A stretch of DNA of 64,000 nt, taken from Puniceicoccaceae bacterium. Lineage in GTDB: Bacteria > Verrucomicrobiota > Verrucomicrobiia > Opitutales > Coraliomargaritaceae. Shown here one piece after another: positions 45,020-54,989 of the stretch (position 1 is the first letter of the stretch; every line of letters begins with the position of its first letter). The translations under genes were made by a program, and so were the position numbers. The stretch is taken from positions 1-64,000 of the forward strand of contig PBYS01000121.1 in NCBI GenBank assembly GCA_002729725.1. Direction: 5' to 3'. A model generated the notes under the pieces. It searched no databases, was not told where the DNA came from, and saw nothing but the letters and a program-made list of their open reading frames with translations.

Positions 45020-46003
45020 TTGCACCAGCTGCTTCGCTCTTGCATCACGCTTTACCAAGAACGCGCTCAAAGGAAAAACATCCAGCTCAGCTATACCGAG
45101 AGTGCACTCCCCTATCAACTGCTGGGGGACACCGTGCGCCTGCGTCAAATCGTCAATAACCTAATCAGCAACGCAATCAAGTTTACCCAAGCTGGACAGG
45201 TATCGATCATCAGCGAAATTGTCAGCGAACAAACTGATCAAAGCGTCATTCGCATCCGCATTCGCGATACAGGCATCGGCATCGACCCAGAGAATCTGGC
45301 AAATCTGTTCAAGCCATTCGTCCAGGCCGATAGCTCGACTTCGCGTAATTTCGGAGGCACTGGCCTAGGGCTCTCCATCTCACGCAAGCTCGCGGAATTA
45401 ATGGGCGGCCAAGTCAATTGCGAGAGCACCCTGGGCGCGGGGTCGGAATTTTACGTCAGCATTCCATTTCAAAAAAGCAAGCCGGTGGAAGCGACTCCAA
45501 CAGATCCTCCAGAGCCGAAACCGTGGGCAGGCGAGGCCAGCGACAGTCGCTGCCCCGCCCCCCAAGCGCACGCCACACCCGAAAGGATTCATGCGCTTGT
45601 GGTCGAAGACAATGCAGTCAACCGTAAGGTCGCGCAGCGATTTTTAAAAAATCTCCACTGCAATGTATATTTCGCTGAAAATGGGGCCATTGCGATCGAG
45701 CGACTTAAAGAACGCACGTTCGACATAGTGTTCATGGACTGTCAAATGCCGGTCATGGACGGCTACACCGCCACTCGTTTGATTCGCAAAGGAGTATGCG
45801 GGGACAACCGAACCAACATATTCATATCAGCCATGACTGCTCACGCCATGCAGGGCGATCGCCAGAAATGCCTCGACTCCGGCATGGATGCCTATCTAAC
45901 CAAGCCGATTCGGATGGCTGATCTACGGGCCGTGCTCGACGAATATCGCAGTCAGTCCAAAACACTGGCACCATCGCCAGCTAGCATTCAACGCGCGGGC
46001 TGA
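45020..46003 (+). CDS. HATPase-receiver fragment, C-terminal part of a broken hybrid histidine kinase
   Basis: A 327-aa open frame starting at a TTG with no ribosome site. The upstream codons in the same frame read A-F-D before LHQLL, the phrase usually following HisKA. HATPase boxes are intact: LRQIVNNLISNAIKFT, DTGIGI, GGTGLGLSIS. A receiver follows (VVEDNAVNRKVA, FMDCQMPVMDG with the phosphoacceptor Asp, TKPI). Without the histidine domain it cannot autophosphorylate as a normal kinase. It is very likely a pseudogene part created by an out-of-frame deletion of the HisKA segment. Confidence 0.7.
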   Translation: MHQLLRSCITLYQERAQRKNIQLSYTESALPYQLLGDTVRLRQIVNNLISNAIKFTQAGQVSIISEIVSEQTDQSVIRIRIRDTGIGIDPENLANLFKPFVQADSSTSRNFGGTGLGLSISRKLAELMGGQVNCESTLGAGSEFYVSIPFQKSKPVEATPTDPPEPKPWAGEASDSRCPAPQAHATPERIHALVVEDNAVNRKVAQRFLKNLHCNVYFAENGAIAIERLKERTFDIVFMDCQMPVMDGYTATRLIRKGVCGDNRTNIFISAMTAHAMQGDRQKCLDSGMDAYLTKPIRMADLRAVLDEYRSQSKTLAPSPASIQRAG

Positions 46004-46100
46004 GGGCCGATTTTGCTACCAGTCGTCCAAATTCGTGCTGGCCAAATCCTTTGTCACAATGAAATGCTACAAGCCTCACAAATTGTAGTGCTCATTGATT

Positions 46101-47417
46101 ATGACAACCAATCCCATCCGCTGGAAACTTCACTGGCAAATCCTGCTCTCACTAGTACTGACCCTTCTATTCGGAGCATGGATCCTTCCGCACACGAGCG
46201 AAGGCTTCAGCGCAGGCGCCATCAGTTTCTGCCAGTTCATCGGCAAGCTTTTTATGAACGCATTGAAGATGGTGATCGTCCCACTGATCGTGGCCTCGAT
46301 TATCAGCGGCGTCATGCACCTCGGCGCAGAAAAGGGTGTCGGCCGCATGGGCTTTAAAACTTTTGCCTACTACACCTTTAGCGGTGCCGCAGCCGTGATC
46401 ATTGGCCTGATCGTGGTCAATATTATCCAGCCAGGTGACGTGAATCCAGAGACAGCCACCGCGATGCTTGGCTCGGGCGCTGAAACCTCTGTCAGCCAGG
46501 GCTTGATGAGCAAAGTTGAAGGCCGCAGTTCCAGCGACCTCTTCGACATTTTCCTGCGCATGTTTCCGGCCAACATCGTCGACGCAGCCACCAGCAACGG
46601 CCAACTATTGGGTGTGATCACCTTCTCCATTCTCTTTGGTGCCTTCATCGGAAAACTAAAGCCTGCGCAGCGCGAGACGCAGCAAAAATTCTGGGAGAGC
46701 GCCCAGGAGGTCATGCTACTATTGACCGATTTCATTATACGTTTCGCACCCATCGGGGTATTTGGCCTGGTGGTGCCTGTCATATTCGAGACCGACCTCG
46801 GCGATCTATTTGGCACCCTTGCCTGGTTTTTCATCACCGTGCTACTGGCGCTTACGCTGCACTTTTTGATCAGCATGGGCTTGGTACTCAAATTCGTGGC
46901 CAAGGTAAACCCGATCACTCACTATAAAGAGATGGCGCCCGTGCTGCTGACCGCATTTTCGACCGCCAGCTCCTCGGCCACCTTGCCGCTGACGATTGAT
47001 ACAGTCGAAGAACGCGCGGGCGTGTCGAAAAAGACCTGCTCCTTCCCCCTGCCACTCGGAGCAACAGTGAATATGGATGGCACCGCACTGTATGAGTGCG
47101 TCGTCGTGCTCTTCATCGCCCAGCTCTACGCTTCCACTGGCCAAGTCGCCCTAGGATTGGGCGACCAACTCTTAGTTGTGTTTTTGGCGCTCACCACCAG
47201 TATCGGTGTCGCGGGCATCCCCGCCGCGAGCCTCGTGGCGATCGCTGTCATTTTGCCCGCAGTGGGCCTGCCTGTCGAAGCCATCGGCGTGGTCTGGCTG
47301 ACTGACCGCATACTCGACATGTGCCGCACGGGCGTAAATGTGTTTTCCGACACCGTCGGCGCAGTCGCCATTGCAGCCACTGAAGGCGAAAAGCCCTACC
47401 AGAACCTCGAAAATTGA
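46101..47417 (+). CDS. Dicarboxylate/amino acid:cation symporter (DAACS, GltP/GltT-like)
   Basis: About 438 aa from ATG 46101; a TTG two codons earlier is possible. About eight membrane segments are present, with MVIVPLIVASIISGV, the serine-rich hairpin TAFSTASSSATLPLTI, NMDGTALYECVVVLFIAQ (cation-binding N-M-D-G-T) and TSIGVAGIPAASLVAIAVIL, ending with DRILDMCRTGVNVFSDTVGAVAIA. It takes up glutamate/aspartate or C4-dicarboxylates with Na+ or H+. It is a single gene, and RidA follows after 45 bp. Confidence 0.94.
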   Translation: MTTNPIRWKLHWQILLSLVLTLLFGAWILPHTSEGFSAGAISFCQFIGKLFMNALKMVIVPLIVASIISGVMHLGAEKGVGRMGFKTFAYYTFSGAAAVIIGLIVVNIIQPGDVNPETATAMLGSGAETSVSQGLMSKVEGRSSSDLFDIFLRMFPANIVDAATSNGQLLGVITFSILFGAFIGKLKPAQRETQQKFWESAQEVMLLLTDFIIRFAPIGVFGLVVPVIFETDLGDLFGTLAWFFITVLLALTLHFLISMGLVLKFVAKVNPITHYKEMAPVLLTAFSTASSSATLPLTIDTVEERAGVSKKTCSFPLPLGATVNMDGTALYECVVVLFIAQLYASTGQVALGLGDQLLVVFLALTTSIGVAGIPAASLVAIAVILPAVGLPVEAIGVVWLTDRILDMCRTGVNVFSDTVGAVAIAATEGEKPYQNLEN

Positions 47418-47462
47418 AGCTTCCAACATGGAAGATCGAATTTTAACCCAAGCACCCTAATC

Positions 47463-47924
47463 ATGAGCCAAACAAATGACCGCCTCGCCGAACTCGGCAT
47501 CGAACTTCCTACCGCCCCCGCCCCCGCGGGCAGCTACGTGCCCGCCATGCAAGTCGGCAATCTGCTCTACCTTTCCGGCGCAATCTGCCTAGTCAATGGC
47601 GAGATGACACACAGCGGCAAGATTGGAGAGAGCCGCGACATCGCCTACGGCCAAGCAGCCGCTCGCGTGTGCGCGCTCAATTTACTGGCCGTCGCCAAGG
47701 CTCATCTCGGCGAGCTCGATCAAATCAGCCGCATCGTGCAGCTGAATGGTTTCGTCAACGCAGTGCCTGGCTTCGCCGATAGCCCCGCAGTGATCAACGG
47801 CGCATCCGACCTACTGGTCGAAATTCTGGCCGAACGCGGCAGCCATACCCGCGCCGCCGTCGCAGTCACCGGCTTGCCCAAAGACAGCACTGTCGAAATT
47901 CAGGCGATCTTCGAAATTGCTTAA
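47463..47924 (+). CDS. RidA-family (YjgF/YER057c/UK114) protein
   Basis: A 153-aa protein of the RidA-like fold (PAPAGSYVPAMQVGNLLYLSG at the start, IVQLNGFVNAVPGFADSP in the middle). The key arginine is in SHTRAAVAVTGLP, followed by STVEIQAIFEIA. Members hydrolyse reactive enamine/imine intermediates of PLP enzymes; this longer version with NGFVNA is of a RidA-like subgroup whose exact substrate is unclear. It is downstream of the DAACS symporter on the same strand and may act on products of its amino-acid substrates. Confidence 0.88.
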   Translation: MSQTNDRLAELGIELPTAPAPAGSYVPAMQVGNLLYLSGAICLVNGEMTHSGKIGESRDIAYGQAAARVCALNLLAVAKAHLGELDQISRIVQLNGFVNAVPGFADSPAVINGASDLLVEILAERGSHTRAAVAVTGLPKDSTVEIQAIFEIA

Positions 47925-47929
47925 AAGAA

Positions 47930-48304
47930 CTATGCCGAGAACGGGAAGGTCGTCGGGCCGTCGTAGCCCTCTTGCGCATCTTCAACAATCACATTAGAGC
48001 GAATGCCGCCGCGTCCGCGCCAAATCGTTTCTAAGCGTGCCCAACGTGGTTTGCAGACATCAAACAAATCTTCGAATATCTGGTTGGTGGCCGCTTCGAA
48101 AAAGATGCCCTTATTGCGGAAACTGTGCAGGTAGAGCTTCATCGCCTTGAGTTCGATGCAGACCTCGTCGGGCGCGTAGCTAAACACCACCGTGGCGTAG
48201 TCGGGATGCCCGGTCATCGGGCAAGTCGAGGTAAACTCCTCCTGAATGTGCTGGATGGTGTAGTTGCGCTCTGGGTTTGGATTGGGAAATGTTTCGATGT
48301 CCAT
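47930..48304 (-). CDS. queF: NADPH-dependent 7-cyano-7-deazaguanine reductase QueF
   Basis: A 124-aa protein from the ATG at 48304. The catalytic Cys is in EEFTSTCPMTGHPDYA and the QueF substrate motif is ELKAMKLYLHSFRNKGIFFE. It reduces preQ0 to preQ1 in queuosine synthesis. The short, single-domain form corresponds to the Bacillus (YkvM) type. It is convergent with RidA and starts 25 bp after the stop of the hybrid kinase gene on the same strand. Confidence 0.95.
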   Translation of the reverse strand: MDIETFPNPNPERNYTIQHIQEEFTSTCPMTGHPDYATVVFSYAPDEVCIELKAMKLYLHSFRNKGIFFEAATNQIFEDLFDVCKPRWARLETIWRGRGGIRSNVIVEDAQEGYDGPTTFPFSA

Positions 48305-48328
48305 GCCACGCACAGTGCCCAGCAATCT

Positions 48329-50011
48329 TTAAAACTCAATCTCAGATAAGCGCATCGCGAGCACATCGGTGATTTTCGCACGCAGGTCATCTGCATTGAC
48401 CGGCTTAGAGACAAAGGCGTCCGCACCATGCTCTCGACACACCGCCTGCGTCGACTTGAGCAAATCCGCCGTCAATACAATCACAGGCACTCGCTCCAGT
48501 CCGCAACTGGCCTCATTATAACGAATCGACTTTAAGACATCGATCCCATCGATGCCCGGCATATGCAAATCCAGCAGAATTACATCGTACTGACCGGGCT
48601 GGTATTGATCGAGTGCTTCCTGCCCGTCTCGTGCCGTCGTTAAATCGTAGCCCATGCCCTCCAAAATACGTGTTTGATAATGCAGGTTTGCTGCATTATC
48701 TTCTACCATTAATATCGAGACAGGCTGGCGACGTAAATTGCCTGGCGAGTCTGTAAGTTGAGACTCACCCTCCACGCGAGAATCCAGCTCCTGCTTTGTC
48801 TCGGATGCCCGAGGATCTGCCACAAGTTCCTGAGCTTCAACAGGAGCATTTGCTACCAACGGCTCAGCCCGCAAGAGACATAAATAAAAGCTAAATTTTG
48901 CGCCCTCACCTGCGCAGCTCTTAACCGAGATCTGCCCGTCCATCAATTCGACATAGCCTCGACACAGGGCCAAGCCCATGCCTGCGCCACCCTGCGCACG
49001 AGTAAAAGTGGCATTTCCAAGCCGAAAAGGATCAAACACGTGTTGCAACAACTGGGCATCAATTCCCACGCCCTCGTCTTCAACATCGACATGCCAGATG
49101 ATATGCTCTGCATCCAAGGAGCTCACCACACTATGCAGCTTCACTAAATTCACACCTGAAAATTTAGCTGCATTCTCCAATAAATGTAAGACTACGCTCT
49201 TTACCTTATTAAAATCCCCAATCACCGCCGCATCAGCAGGCAATTCAACAGACGGCTCTTGCTCAAGTTCGACCTTAAAAGCGGGCCGCTTGCCTCTCAG
49301 TTCCAGCACCACCTCATCCAGCAGCTCCTCCAAAGTAAAGCGATCCTGCTTCAACTTCTTTTTCTCAGGGTTTAACTCCGCATACTCGATGATACGATTG
49401 ATCGTCTCGATCAAACTCTGGCCCGCATCGTTGATCGCGCGCACCATCTCTAACTGCTCCTCATCTTCAACTTCCTCTAGCAGCAGATCCGAAAAGCCCA
49501 AAATCGGGTTCAATGGTGTGCGCAGCTCATGGCTGACGGTGGCTAAGAAGTTAGACTTGGCAGCATTCGCCGCATTGGCCTCGTCCCTGGCCTCAATCAA
49601 TGCATTCCGAATTTGTCGCGCCTCCGAGATATCTTGAATCACGCCATACAAACAGTTCTTGCAGTTGGCTAATGAGCGGCCGCTCTTACCAATTACTCGC
49701 ACAAACTTATGCACGCCAATCTTCGTAATCAACTCACACTCAAAATCATAACTGCCGCCCTCCTCTTGTAAACGAATGAGCGCTTGACGCATTTTCTCCC
49801 GATCCGCCTCCACATAATAGGACAAACATTCCTCAAAAGCGGGCGGCTCCTGTCCTCGCTCCAAGCCATGCACATCATACACCCCTTCAGACCAATAGAC
49901 CACCTCTGCATCGATGTTATAGACCCAAGCACCCATCGATACGATCTGAGCGCCCTCGATCAAACACTCATGCTGTAAATCTTTATATACCTGGTCAAAG
50001 TCTTCTTGCAT
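48329..50011 (-). CDS. Hybrid sensor histidine kinase (PAS-HisKA-HATPase-REC)
   Basis: 560 aa from the ATG at 50011 (MQEDFDQVYKDL); the frame is open to 50107. A PAS domain (~25-135; VSMGAWVYNIDAEVVYWSEGVYDVHGLERG) is followed by a coiled coil, HisKA with FLATVSHELRTPLNPILGFS, HATPase with LLENAAKFS, DEGVGI and GAGMGLALC, and a receiver with MVEDNAANLHYQTR, LLDLHMPGIDG and SKPVNADDL. No membrane segment is present in the chosen form, so it is a cytoplasmic sensor. The partner regulator is not next to it. Confidence 0.9.
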   Translation of the reverse strand: MQEDFDQVYKDLQHECLIEGAQIVSMGAWVYNIDAEVVYWSEGVYDVHGLERGQEPPAFEECLSYYVEADREKMRQALIRLQEEGGSYDFECELITKIGVHKFVRVIGKSGRSLANCKNCLYGVIQDISEARQIRNALIEARDEANAANAAKSNFLATVSHELRTPLNPILGFSDLLLEEVEDEEQLEMVRAINDAGQSLIETINRIIEYAELNPEKKKLKQDRFTLEELLDEVVLELRGKRPAFKVELEQEPSVELPADAAVIGDFNKVKSVVLHLLENAAKFSGVNLVKLHSVVSSLDAEHIIWHVDVEDEGVGIDAQLLQHVFDPFRLGNATFTRAQGGAGMGLALCRGYVELMDGQISVKSCAGEGAKFSFYLCLLRAEPLVANAPVEAQELVADPRASETKQELDSRVEGESQLTDSPGNLRRQPVSILMVEDNAANLHYQTRILEGMGYDLTTARDGQEALDQYQPGQYDVILLDLHMPGIDGIDVLKSIRYNEASCGLERVPVIVLTADLLKSTQAVCREHGADAFVSKPVNADDLRAKITDVLAMRLSEIEF

Positions 50012-50212
50012 ACTAACAGCACACGGACCAAGACAAATTATTTTGCTCAGTAAGTTACTATTGCATACGATAATAAGGGCAACCAGCGGCATTAATAAAG
50101 CATACACTCGGCAGATTCCGTTAATTACTGGTAAATATCATAACACAAAGTATTGATACAGCCATAGCGTATGATTCGCTGCATATAGAACACCTCCAGC
50201 CGATCACATATT

Positions 50213-50932
50213 TTGACACATTCAAAAACCAGCTCCTCTCCCAACGGTCTTCTCACACTCGTCGCCGCTCCCATCGGCAACCTGAGCGACATGACTATGC
50301 GCGCAATCGAAACCCTCAAAAGTGTCGATGCCATTGCCTGTGAAGATACCCGTGTCACGGGCAAACTACTCAGTAAGCTGGAGATCCAAAAAAACGGCCC
50401 ACTGATTTCCTATCGCGAAGAAAACGAGAAGCACATGGCGGGCGAACTCGCCGACCGGATTGAAGCTGGCGAACAGATCGCGCTCATCTCCGACGCGGGC
50501 ATGCCCGCGATCAGCGACCCTGGCTTTCGACTCGTGCGTGAGTGCCGCAAACGTGGTTTAGCAGTCACCGCCGCACCGGGCCTCACTGCTGCCACCACCG
50601 CACTAGCACTCTCGGGGCTGCCCAGCGATGGCTTCCTCTACGTCGGCTTCCTCCCCCCGAAAAGTGCCGCCCGCAAACGCTTTTTCGACAGTAAACGTGA
50701 CTTCGAATACACCATCATCGTATATGAGTCCTGCCACCGAATCGCGAAATTTCTCAATGAACTGGTCGACACCCTCGGGGAGCAACGCTGCATCAGCGTC
50801 GGGCGCGAACTGACCAAGCTGCACGAAACCGTGCACACCGGCCCCGCGGCCGAAGTACGCGACCGCGTAGCTAAAGGCAGTCAAAAAGGCGAATTCGTCA
50901 TCTGCATCGCCAAGGAAGGCTTCGAACTATAA
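50213..50932 (+). CDS. rsmI: 16S rRNA (cytidine-1402-2-prime-O) methyltransferase RsmI
   Basis: A 239-aa tetrapyrrole-methylase-fold enzyme. GLLTLVAAPIGNLSDMT, AIACEDTRVTGKLL, ALISDAGMPAISDPGFRLV, AAPGLTAATTALALSGLPSD and FVGFLPPK-type end (YVGFLPPKSAARK) are family hallmarks. It methylates C1402 of 16S rRNA. The start codon is a TTG at 50213, and no better in-frame start lies nearby. It is shorter than E. coli RsmI (~286 aa), lacking the C-terminal extension. It is convergent with the RNase D gene. Confidence 0.94.
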   Translation: MTHSKTSSSPNGLLTLVAAPIGNLSDMTMRAIETLKSVDAIACEDTRVTGKLLSKLEIQKNGPLISYREENEKHMAGELADRIEAGEQIALISDAGMPAISDPGFRLVRECRKRGLAVTAAPGLTAATTALALSGLPSDGFLYVGFLPPKSAARKRFFDSKRDFEYTIIVYESCHRIAKFLNELVDTLGEQRCISVGRELTKLHETVHTGPAAEVRDRVAKGSQKGEFVICIAKEGFEL

Positions 50933-50941
50933 GCGCTCAGC

Positions 50942-52102
50942 CTAACTCAGCTGTGGCAACTTAGTCTTAGAATCAATCGATATGCTGCCCTCGCCCTGTA
51001 ATAAGCGTTGCAAGGCTTTGCCACAGAACTCACCACGCCAGCCGCGAAGCATGCGGTGGCGACTCGCATCCAAATTATCAATTTCCAAAACAAAGGCGGT
51101 CACTTCAGCGCGATTGCCGATCAAAGCGGGATCTATTTGATCGGCTAAGCACATGCCTTTGATCGATGCCAAGGAGAGATCCACGCGCGCCTCATAGCCA
51201 TCGTCAGGAGACGGGCCGATATGCTTGTTATTAGGCAAATCTGGCAGCTCACCACTGCGTCCGCGCTCGATCGCTTCCCAGATATATTGACGGTTCCGCT
51301 CTGCGGAGCGCTCGCTCAAGCCTTTCATCTGGCGGATCTCTTCAGCACTATTGGGCGGACGCTTGACCAGCGAAACCAGTGCATCATCCGAGAGCACGAA
51401 GCCACGCGGTAGATTGCGACGACGGGCTTTCAGCTCGCGCCAAGCTCCCAGTGCGCGCAGCACATTGCGCTGCTGCTGCGTGAGCGAACCGCTACCGCGC
51501 ACGCGCGGCATTTCATAATCGGGGTCGCGCTCGCTGTAATTAGACTCGTCTTCGTAGATCTTCATCTCATCCAAGATCCATTCCTTGCGCCCCAGCGTCT
51601 CCGCCTTCCCCATGATGTTAAGCATCAGATCCACCGAATAGCGCACATCGTCTTCCGCATATTTGATCTGCGCATCCGTCAACGGGCGCGCCACCCAGTC
51701 CGAGCGTGTCTCGGTCTTGGCCAAGCGCACCTTCAACAAAGTTTTTAATAACTCACTTAGAGAGATGGTCGACGATAAGCCAACAAAGCCTGAGCTGCGT
51801 TGGGTATCAAATACGTTCTTCGGCAAACCACCGCAGGTGCGGTGCAGAATGTTGAGATCTTGTTGCGCGTCGTGTAGAATCTTTACCGTGTCGGGATCCG
51901 ACATCAGCTCTGCCAAGGGCGACCAATCCTCAATCGCGGGGGCATCAATGAGCTCACAATGACCATCAGGAAAACCAATCTGGATCAATCCTAAGGTCGG
52001 GTAATAGGTGCGGTCCCAAATAAATTCGGTATCGACGCCAACTGCACCGGCTTCACGCGCACGGCGCACGACATCGGCAAGAGCTTCAGTTGTGGTAATC
52101 AT
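50942..52102 (-). CDS. rnd: Ribonuclease D
   Basis: 386 aa from the ATG at 52102 (MITTTEALADVV); the frame is open to 52177. The DEDDy exonuclease domain shows VGVDTEFIWDRTYYP, ILHDAQQDLNIL and YAEDDVRYSVDLM. An HRDC domain follows (WRELKARRRNLPRGFVLSDDALVSLVKRPP). It trims tRNA 3-prime ends. The carboxyl end resembles the second HRDC-like region of RNase D. It stands downstream of the Hsp70 genes and is 71 bp from the larger one. Confidence 0.92.
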   Translation of the reverse strand: MITTTEALADVVRRAREAGAVGVDTEFIWDRTYYPTLGLIQIGFPDGHCELIDAPAIEDWSPLAELMSDPDTVKILHDAQQDLNILHRTCGGLPKNVFDTQRSSGFVGLSSTISLSELLKTLLKVRLAKTETRSDWVARPLTDAQIKYAEDDVRYSVDLMLNIMGKAETLGRKEWILDEMKIYEDESNYSERDPDYEMPRVRGSGSLTQQQRNVLRALGAWRELKARRRNLPRGFVLSDDALVSLVKRPPNSAEEIRQMKGLSERSAERNRQYIWEAIERGRSGELPDLPNNKHIGPSPDDGYEARVDLSLASIKGMCLADQIDPALIGNRAEVTAFVLEIDNLDASRHRMLRGWRGEFCGKALQRLLQGEGSISIDSKTKLPQLS

Positions 52103-52173
52103 AAACGAAACAGAGTCGCTGATTATCCCTGCGATGGAAAGGAGATTTTTCCATCGCCCGAGCAGCTCAATCT

Positions 52174-54972
52174 TCAACAGCTCACCCGCAAGCCCACGGG
52201 TAGGGATTCACCAAAGAGTTGCTGAATGTCCTTGGCGTCGATCGGCGTGAACTGTCGCAATGGCTCGACTTGCTGCTCACTGGCGCCAGAGCTGCGGACC
52301 TTGGCAAGGATGCGCCCGCGTAAATCCTCCGGTACGTCGTGATCACGATTGTTCACGATGCGGGCCGCCTGCACGAAGACCTGCCGCAGATTGCGCAAGT
52401 TGTCGCGGCTCCAGTCTAAGGCTTCCAACTGGTCGAAAGCCGCTTGCACCTCATTAGCCGGCAAGATCGCCTGCTCACCCCCATAGAGCGGCACACGATT
52501 CAACACCCGCCCCAACGCCCAGATCGCATGGTCGCAGAAGCTCGTCTCGCGGCGTACAATACTGGCCGTGAAATGATGCGCGAGCTGCGTGCGCTGCTCC
52601 GCCGTGAGGTGTTCGAAGGCGCCTAACATGCGCGCGGGCTCGTACGATTGCTTGCTGTCTTGCAGCGTTTTATCAATCCATGCCTCATAGAGCGCGCCTT
52701 GTTGCGCCGCATCAAGACCGCCCGCCACCCGGCGCCACAACAGGAAGTATTGCTCGCGGTTGGCCTTATTGTTGGCGTGCGCTAAATCGAGCTCATACAC
52801 GGCCCATAAGCTGCGAATAAAATAGGGATCAAGCGCGTGCCCGTAGCCCGGACGCAGGAAAAATCCGGCGGCGTTGAGCCATGCGAGCTCGTGCTCGGGC
52901 GACAGATCACGCCGGGTCAAGTAGCTGGCATGGGTTTGCCACAGCTCCCGAATGAAGGGCACGTTCCACTCACGCCGATTTAAATGACTGATACGCTCGA
53001 GGGCCTTGAGTAACTTGGACGCCGGCTCCGCCGGATCGGGACCAAAGGTATCGGCGATCCAAGCTTTGGAAGCTTCCAAGTCCTCAGAACTCACGCCCGT
53101 ATCCAGAGCTGGCGCGGCCGTTTCATCCGCTGCACCTGGACCGCCCCCTTGCCGCAAATTGAACTCGAGCCGCCAGACACGGTTCTCTTCCAAGATCCGT
53201 CGCACGCTGACACAGTTGACGCGCAAGAGACCGAGACTGTTAAGCCGCGCCTCTAATTCGATCGCCACGTCGCCTCCCTCGGGGAGCTCCGCCCCGATTG
53301 GCAATTGTGCCATGGTCTGCATCACGGGGAGTTTGTGGAAATCGTGCTCGTTTTTGACGACCAAGTCGCCGCCTTGGTCGCCTTCGCGACAGGTGGAGGT
53401 ATACGCCTGAAACTGCACAGGCATATTGACTTTAAGTGCGAGATTCAAGCCAGTGACGCGCGTCGGTTTTTCCATTGGGCTGCCCTGCGCCAGCACACAG
53501 ACGAGTCGCGTCTCGCTTGAGGATCGGCGCTTTTTTTTGCCCCGCTTGGGACTATAACTGACTTCAATATAGAAGCTATGCCCCGAGCCACCTTCAATCG
53601 TGGTCACATGCTCCCGCGACAAACTCGCGCGATACCATGCCGCCCCGCGGGCAACTGCCAACTCCAATGAGGCATTGGCCAAAATCGCAGGCCGTTGCCC
53701 TGCTTGCCAATCGGCCATCTGATCGGCTAAGCGCTCACGCAGCTGACTCGCAGCCAGTGTGCCGCCATTGAACAAAAGGGCGTCGACTTTGCGTCCGCGA
53801 ATGAAATCGGCCAAATGATGGGTGATCGCCGAGTCCTGTGCATACGGCAGCCCGATTTCCCGCAAGCCTGCCACGGTGTTGGCGGGCTGGGCATCGGCGG
53901 CGCAAGCAGGGAAGAAACCTTCCAGAACTGTCTGCGTCATTTCGCTGCGGGTTAAAGTCACGGTCTGCACGGAGTCAAATAGACTGCCTCCACTGCCAGC
54001 CAGTGCGATCGTGAAGGGCTCCGAATCGGGGCCATCGGTTGAGAGGACACGCTCTTTTAAACCTCGGCATTGAGCCACTAGCTGGCTCCAGCCGCTGCCC
54101 GAAAGCGCGCTGCTGCCACTCAGCTTGGCCTCGGCCATATGCGCGAGCGCTAAGTCGATATTGTCCCCACCCAGCAAAATATGATTACTGACCGCAATAC
54201 GCCGCACTTGCGGGAGCGACGCGCCCTCAACACGCGATAATTCGAACAAGCTAAAGTCTGAAGTACCGCCGCCGATATCACAGACACAGACGACCTGCGG
54301 ACGCTCGCCCAGATCGCCAAAGACTTGGCTCCAGTCGCTGGCATCGCCATGCGTTTCCAGCCAAGCATAGAAGGCCGCCTGTGGCTCTTCGAGTAAGCGT
54401 GTATGCTTGGGGTAATGTGCTTGCTCAGCCGCATCGAGGGTCAGGCGCTGTGCCACTGTATCAAAGGAGGCGGGCACTGTGATCACGATCTCCTGACGCT
54501 CAAAGAGCGACTGCTTATCCTCACTGCCGATCGTTTGATCCCAGGCAAAACGTAAATAGTCGAGATAGGCAGCCGAAGCCTCCACCGGCGAGCATTTATC
54601 TGCGTCCTCAATCTGCTCGCTCTTCCAAGGCAGCAACTTGAGCTCGCGATCAATGCCCCCGTGGCACAACCACGACTTGGCCGAACTAATACTACGCGCG
54701 GCATCCGCCCCCGACAACTCACGCGCCAAGAGCCCCACCACGCGCCCGGAATTCCACTCTCCCACCGCATCACCACCTAAGGCGGACTGCTCGCTCTCAC
54801 TTAAATAGTAGGCAAACGATGGCAGTGAATTCGCCTCACACACGCTGTCTAAGGAGGCATATTGCGGAATACTAAAGACTTGGGTGCCCGCGCTAGGATC
54901 TTTGGAGTCGATATAAGACAGAGCACAATTGCTAGTACCGAGGTCGATGCCGATGAAATAACGAGCTGCCAT
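52174..54972 (-). CDS. Large Hsp70-family protein with C-terminal helical extension (DUF3731-type)
   Basis: 932 aa from the ATG at 54972. The Hsp70 ATPase domain shows YFIGIDLGTSNCALSY, TVPASFDTVAQRLTLDAAE, LLEEPQAAFYAWLE, CVCDIGGGTSDFSLF and ILLGGDNIDLALAHMA. After ~residue 480 there is a beta part and then a long helical region (~640-932; RRDLSPEHELAWLNAAGFFLRPGYG) like DUF3731, in place of the normal substrate lid. It starts 17 bp after the second Hsp70 gene. With that and the DUF2760 gene it forms a conserved-looking cassette of unknown role. Confidence 0.88.
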   Translation of the reverse strand: MAARYFIGIDLGTSNCALSYIDSKDPSAGTQVFSIPQYASLDSVCEANSLPSFAYYLSESEQSALGGDAVGEWNSGRVVGLLARELSGADAARSISSAKSWLCHGGIDRELKLLPWKSEQIEDADKCSPVEASAAYLDYLRFAWDQTIGSEDKQSLFERQEIVITVPASFDTVAQRLTLDAAEQAHYPKHTRLLEEPQAAFYAWLETHGDASDWSQVFGDLGERPQVVCVCDIGGGTSDFSLFELSRVEGASLPQVRRIAVSNHILLGGDNIDLALAHMAEAKLSGSSALSGSGWSQLVAQCRGLKERVLSTDGPDSEPFTIALAGSGGSLFDSVQTVTLTRSEMTQTVLEGFFPACAADAQPANTVAGLREIGLPYAQDSAITHHLADFIRGRKVDALLFNGGTLAASQLRERLADQMADWQAGQRPAILANASLELAVARGAAWYRASLSREHVTTIEGGSGHSFYIEVSYSPKRGKKKRRSSSETRLVCVLAQGSPMEKPTRVTGLNLALKVNMPVQFQAYTSTCREGDQGGDLVVKNEHDFHKLPVMQTMAQLPIGAELPEGGDVAIELEARLNSLGLLRVNCVSVRRILEENRVWRLEFNLRQGGGPGAADETAAPALDTGVSSEDLEASKAWIADTFGPDPAEPASKLLKALERISHLNRREWNVPFIRELWQTHASYLTRRDLSPEHELAWLNAAGFFLRPGYGHALDPYFIRSLWAVYELDLAHANNKANREQYFLLWRRVAGGLDAAQQGALYEAWIDKTLQDSKQSYEPARMLGAFEHLTAEQRTQLAHHFTASIVRRETSFCDHAIWALGRVLNRVPLYGGEQAILPANEVQAAFDQLEALDWSRDNLRNLRQVFVQAARIVNNRDHDVPEDLRGRILAKVRSSGASEQQVEPLRQFTPIDAKDIQQLFGESLPVGLRVSC

Positions 54973-54989
54973 AAGAGTGTGTGTCCTAA

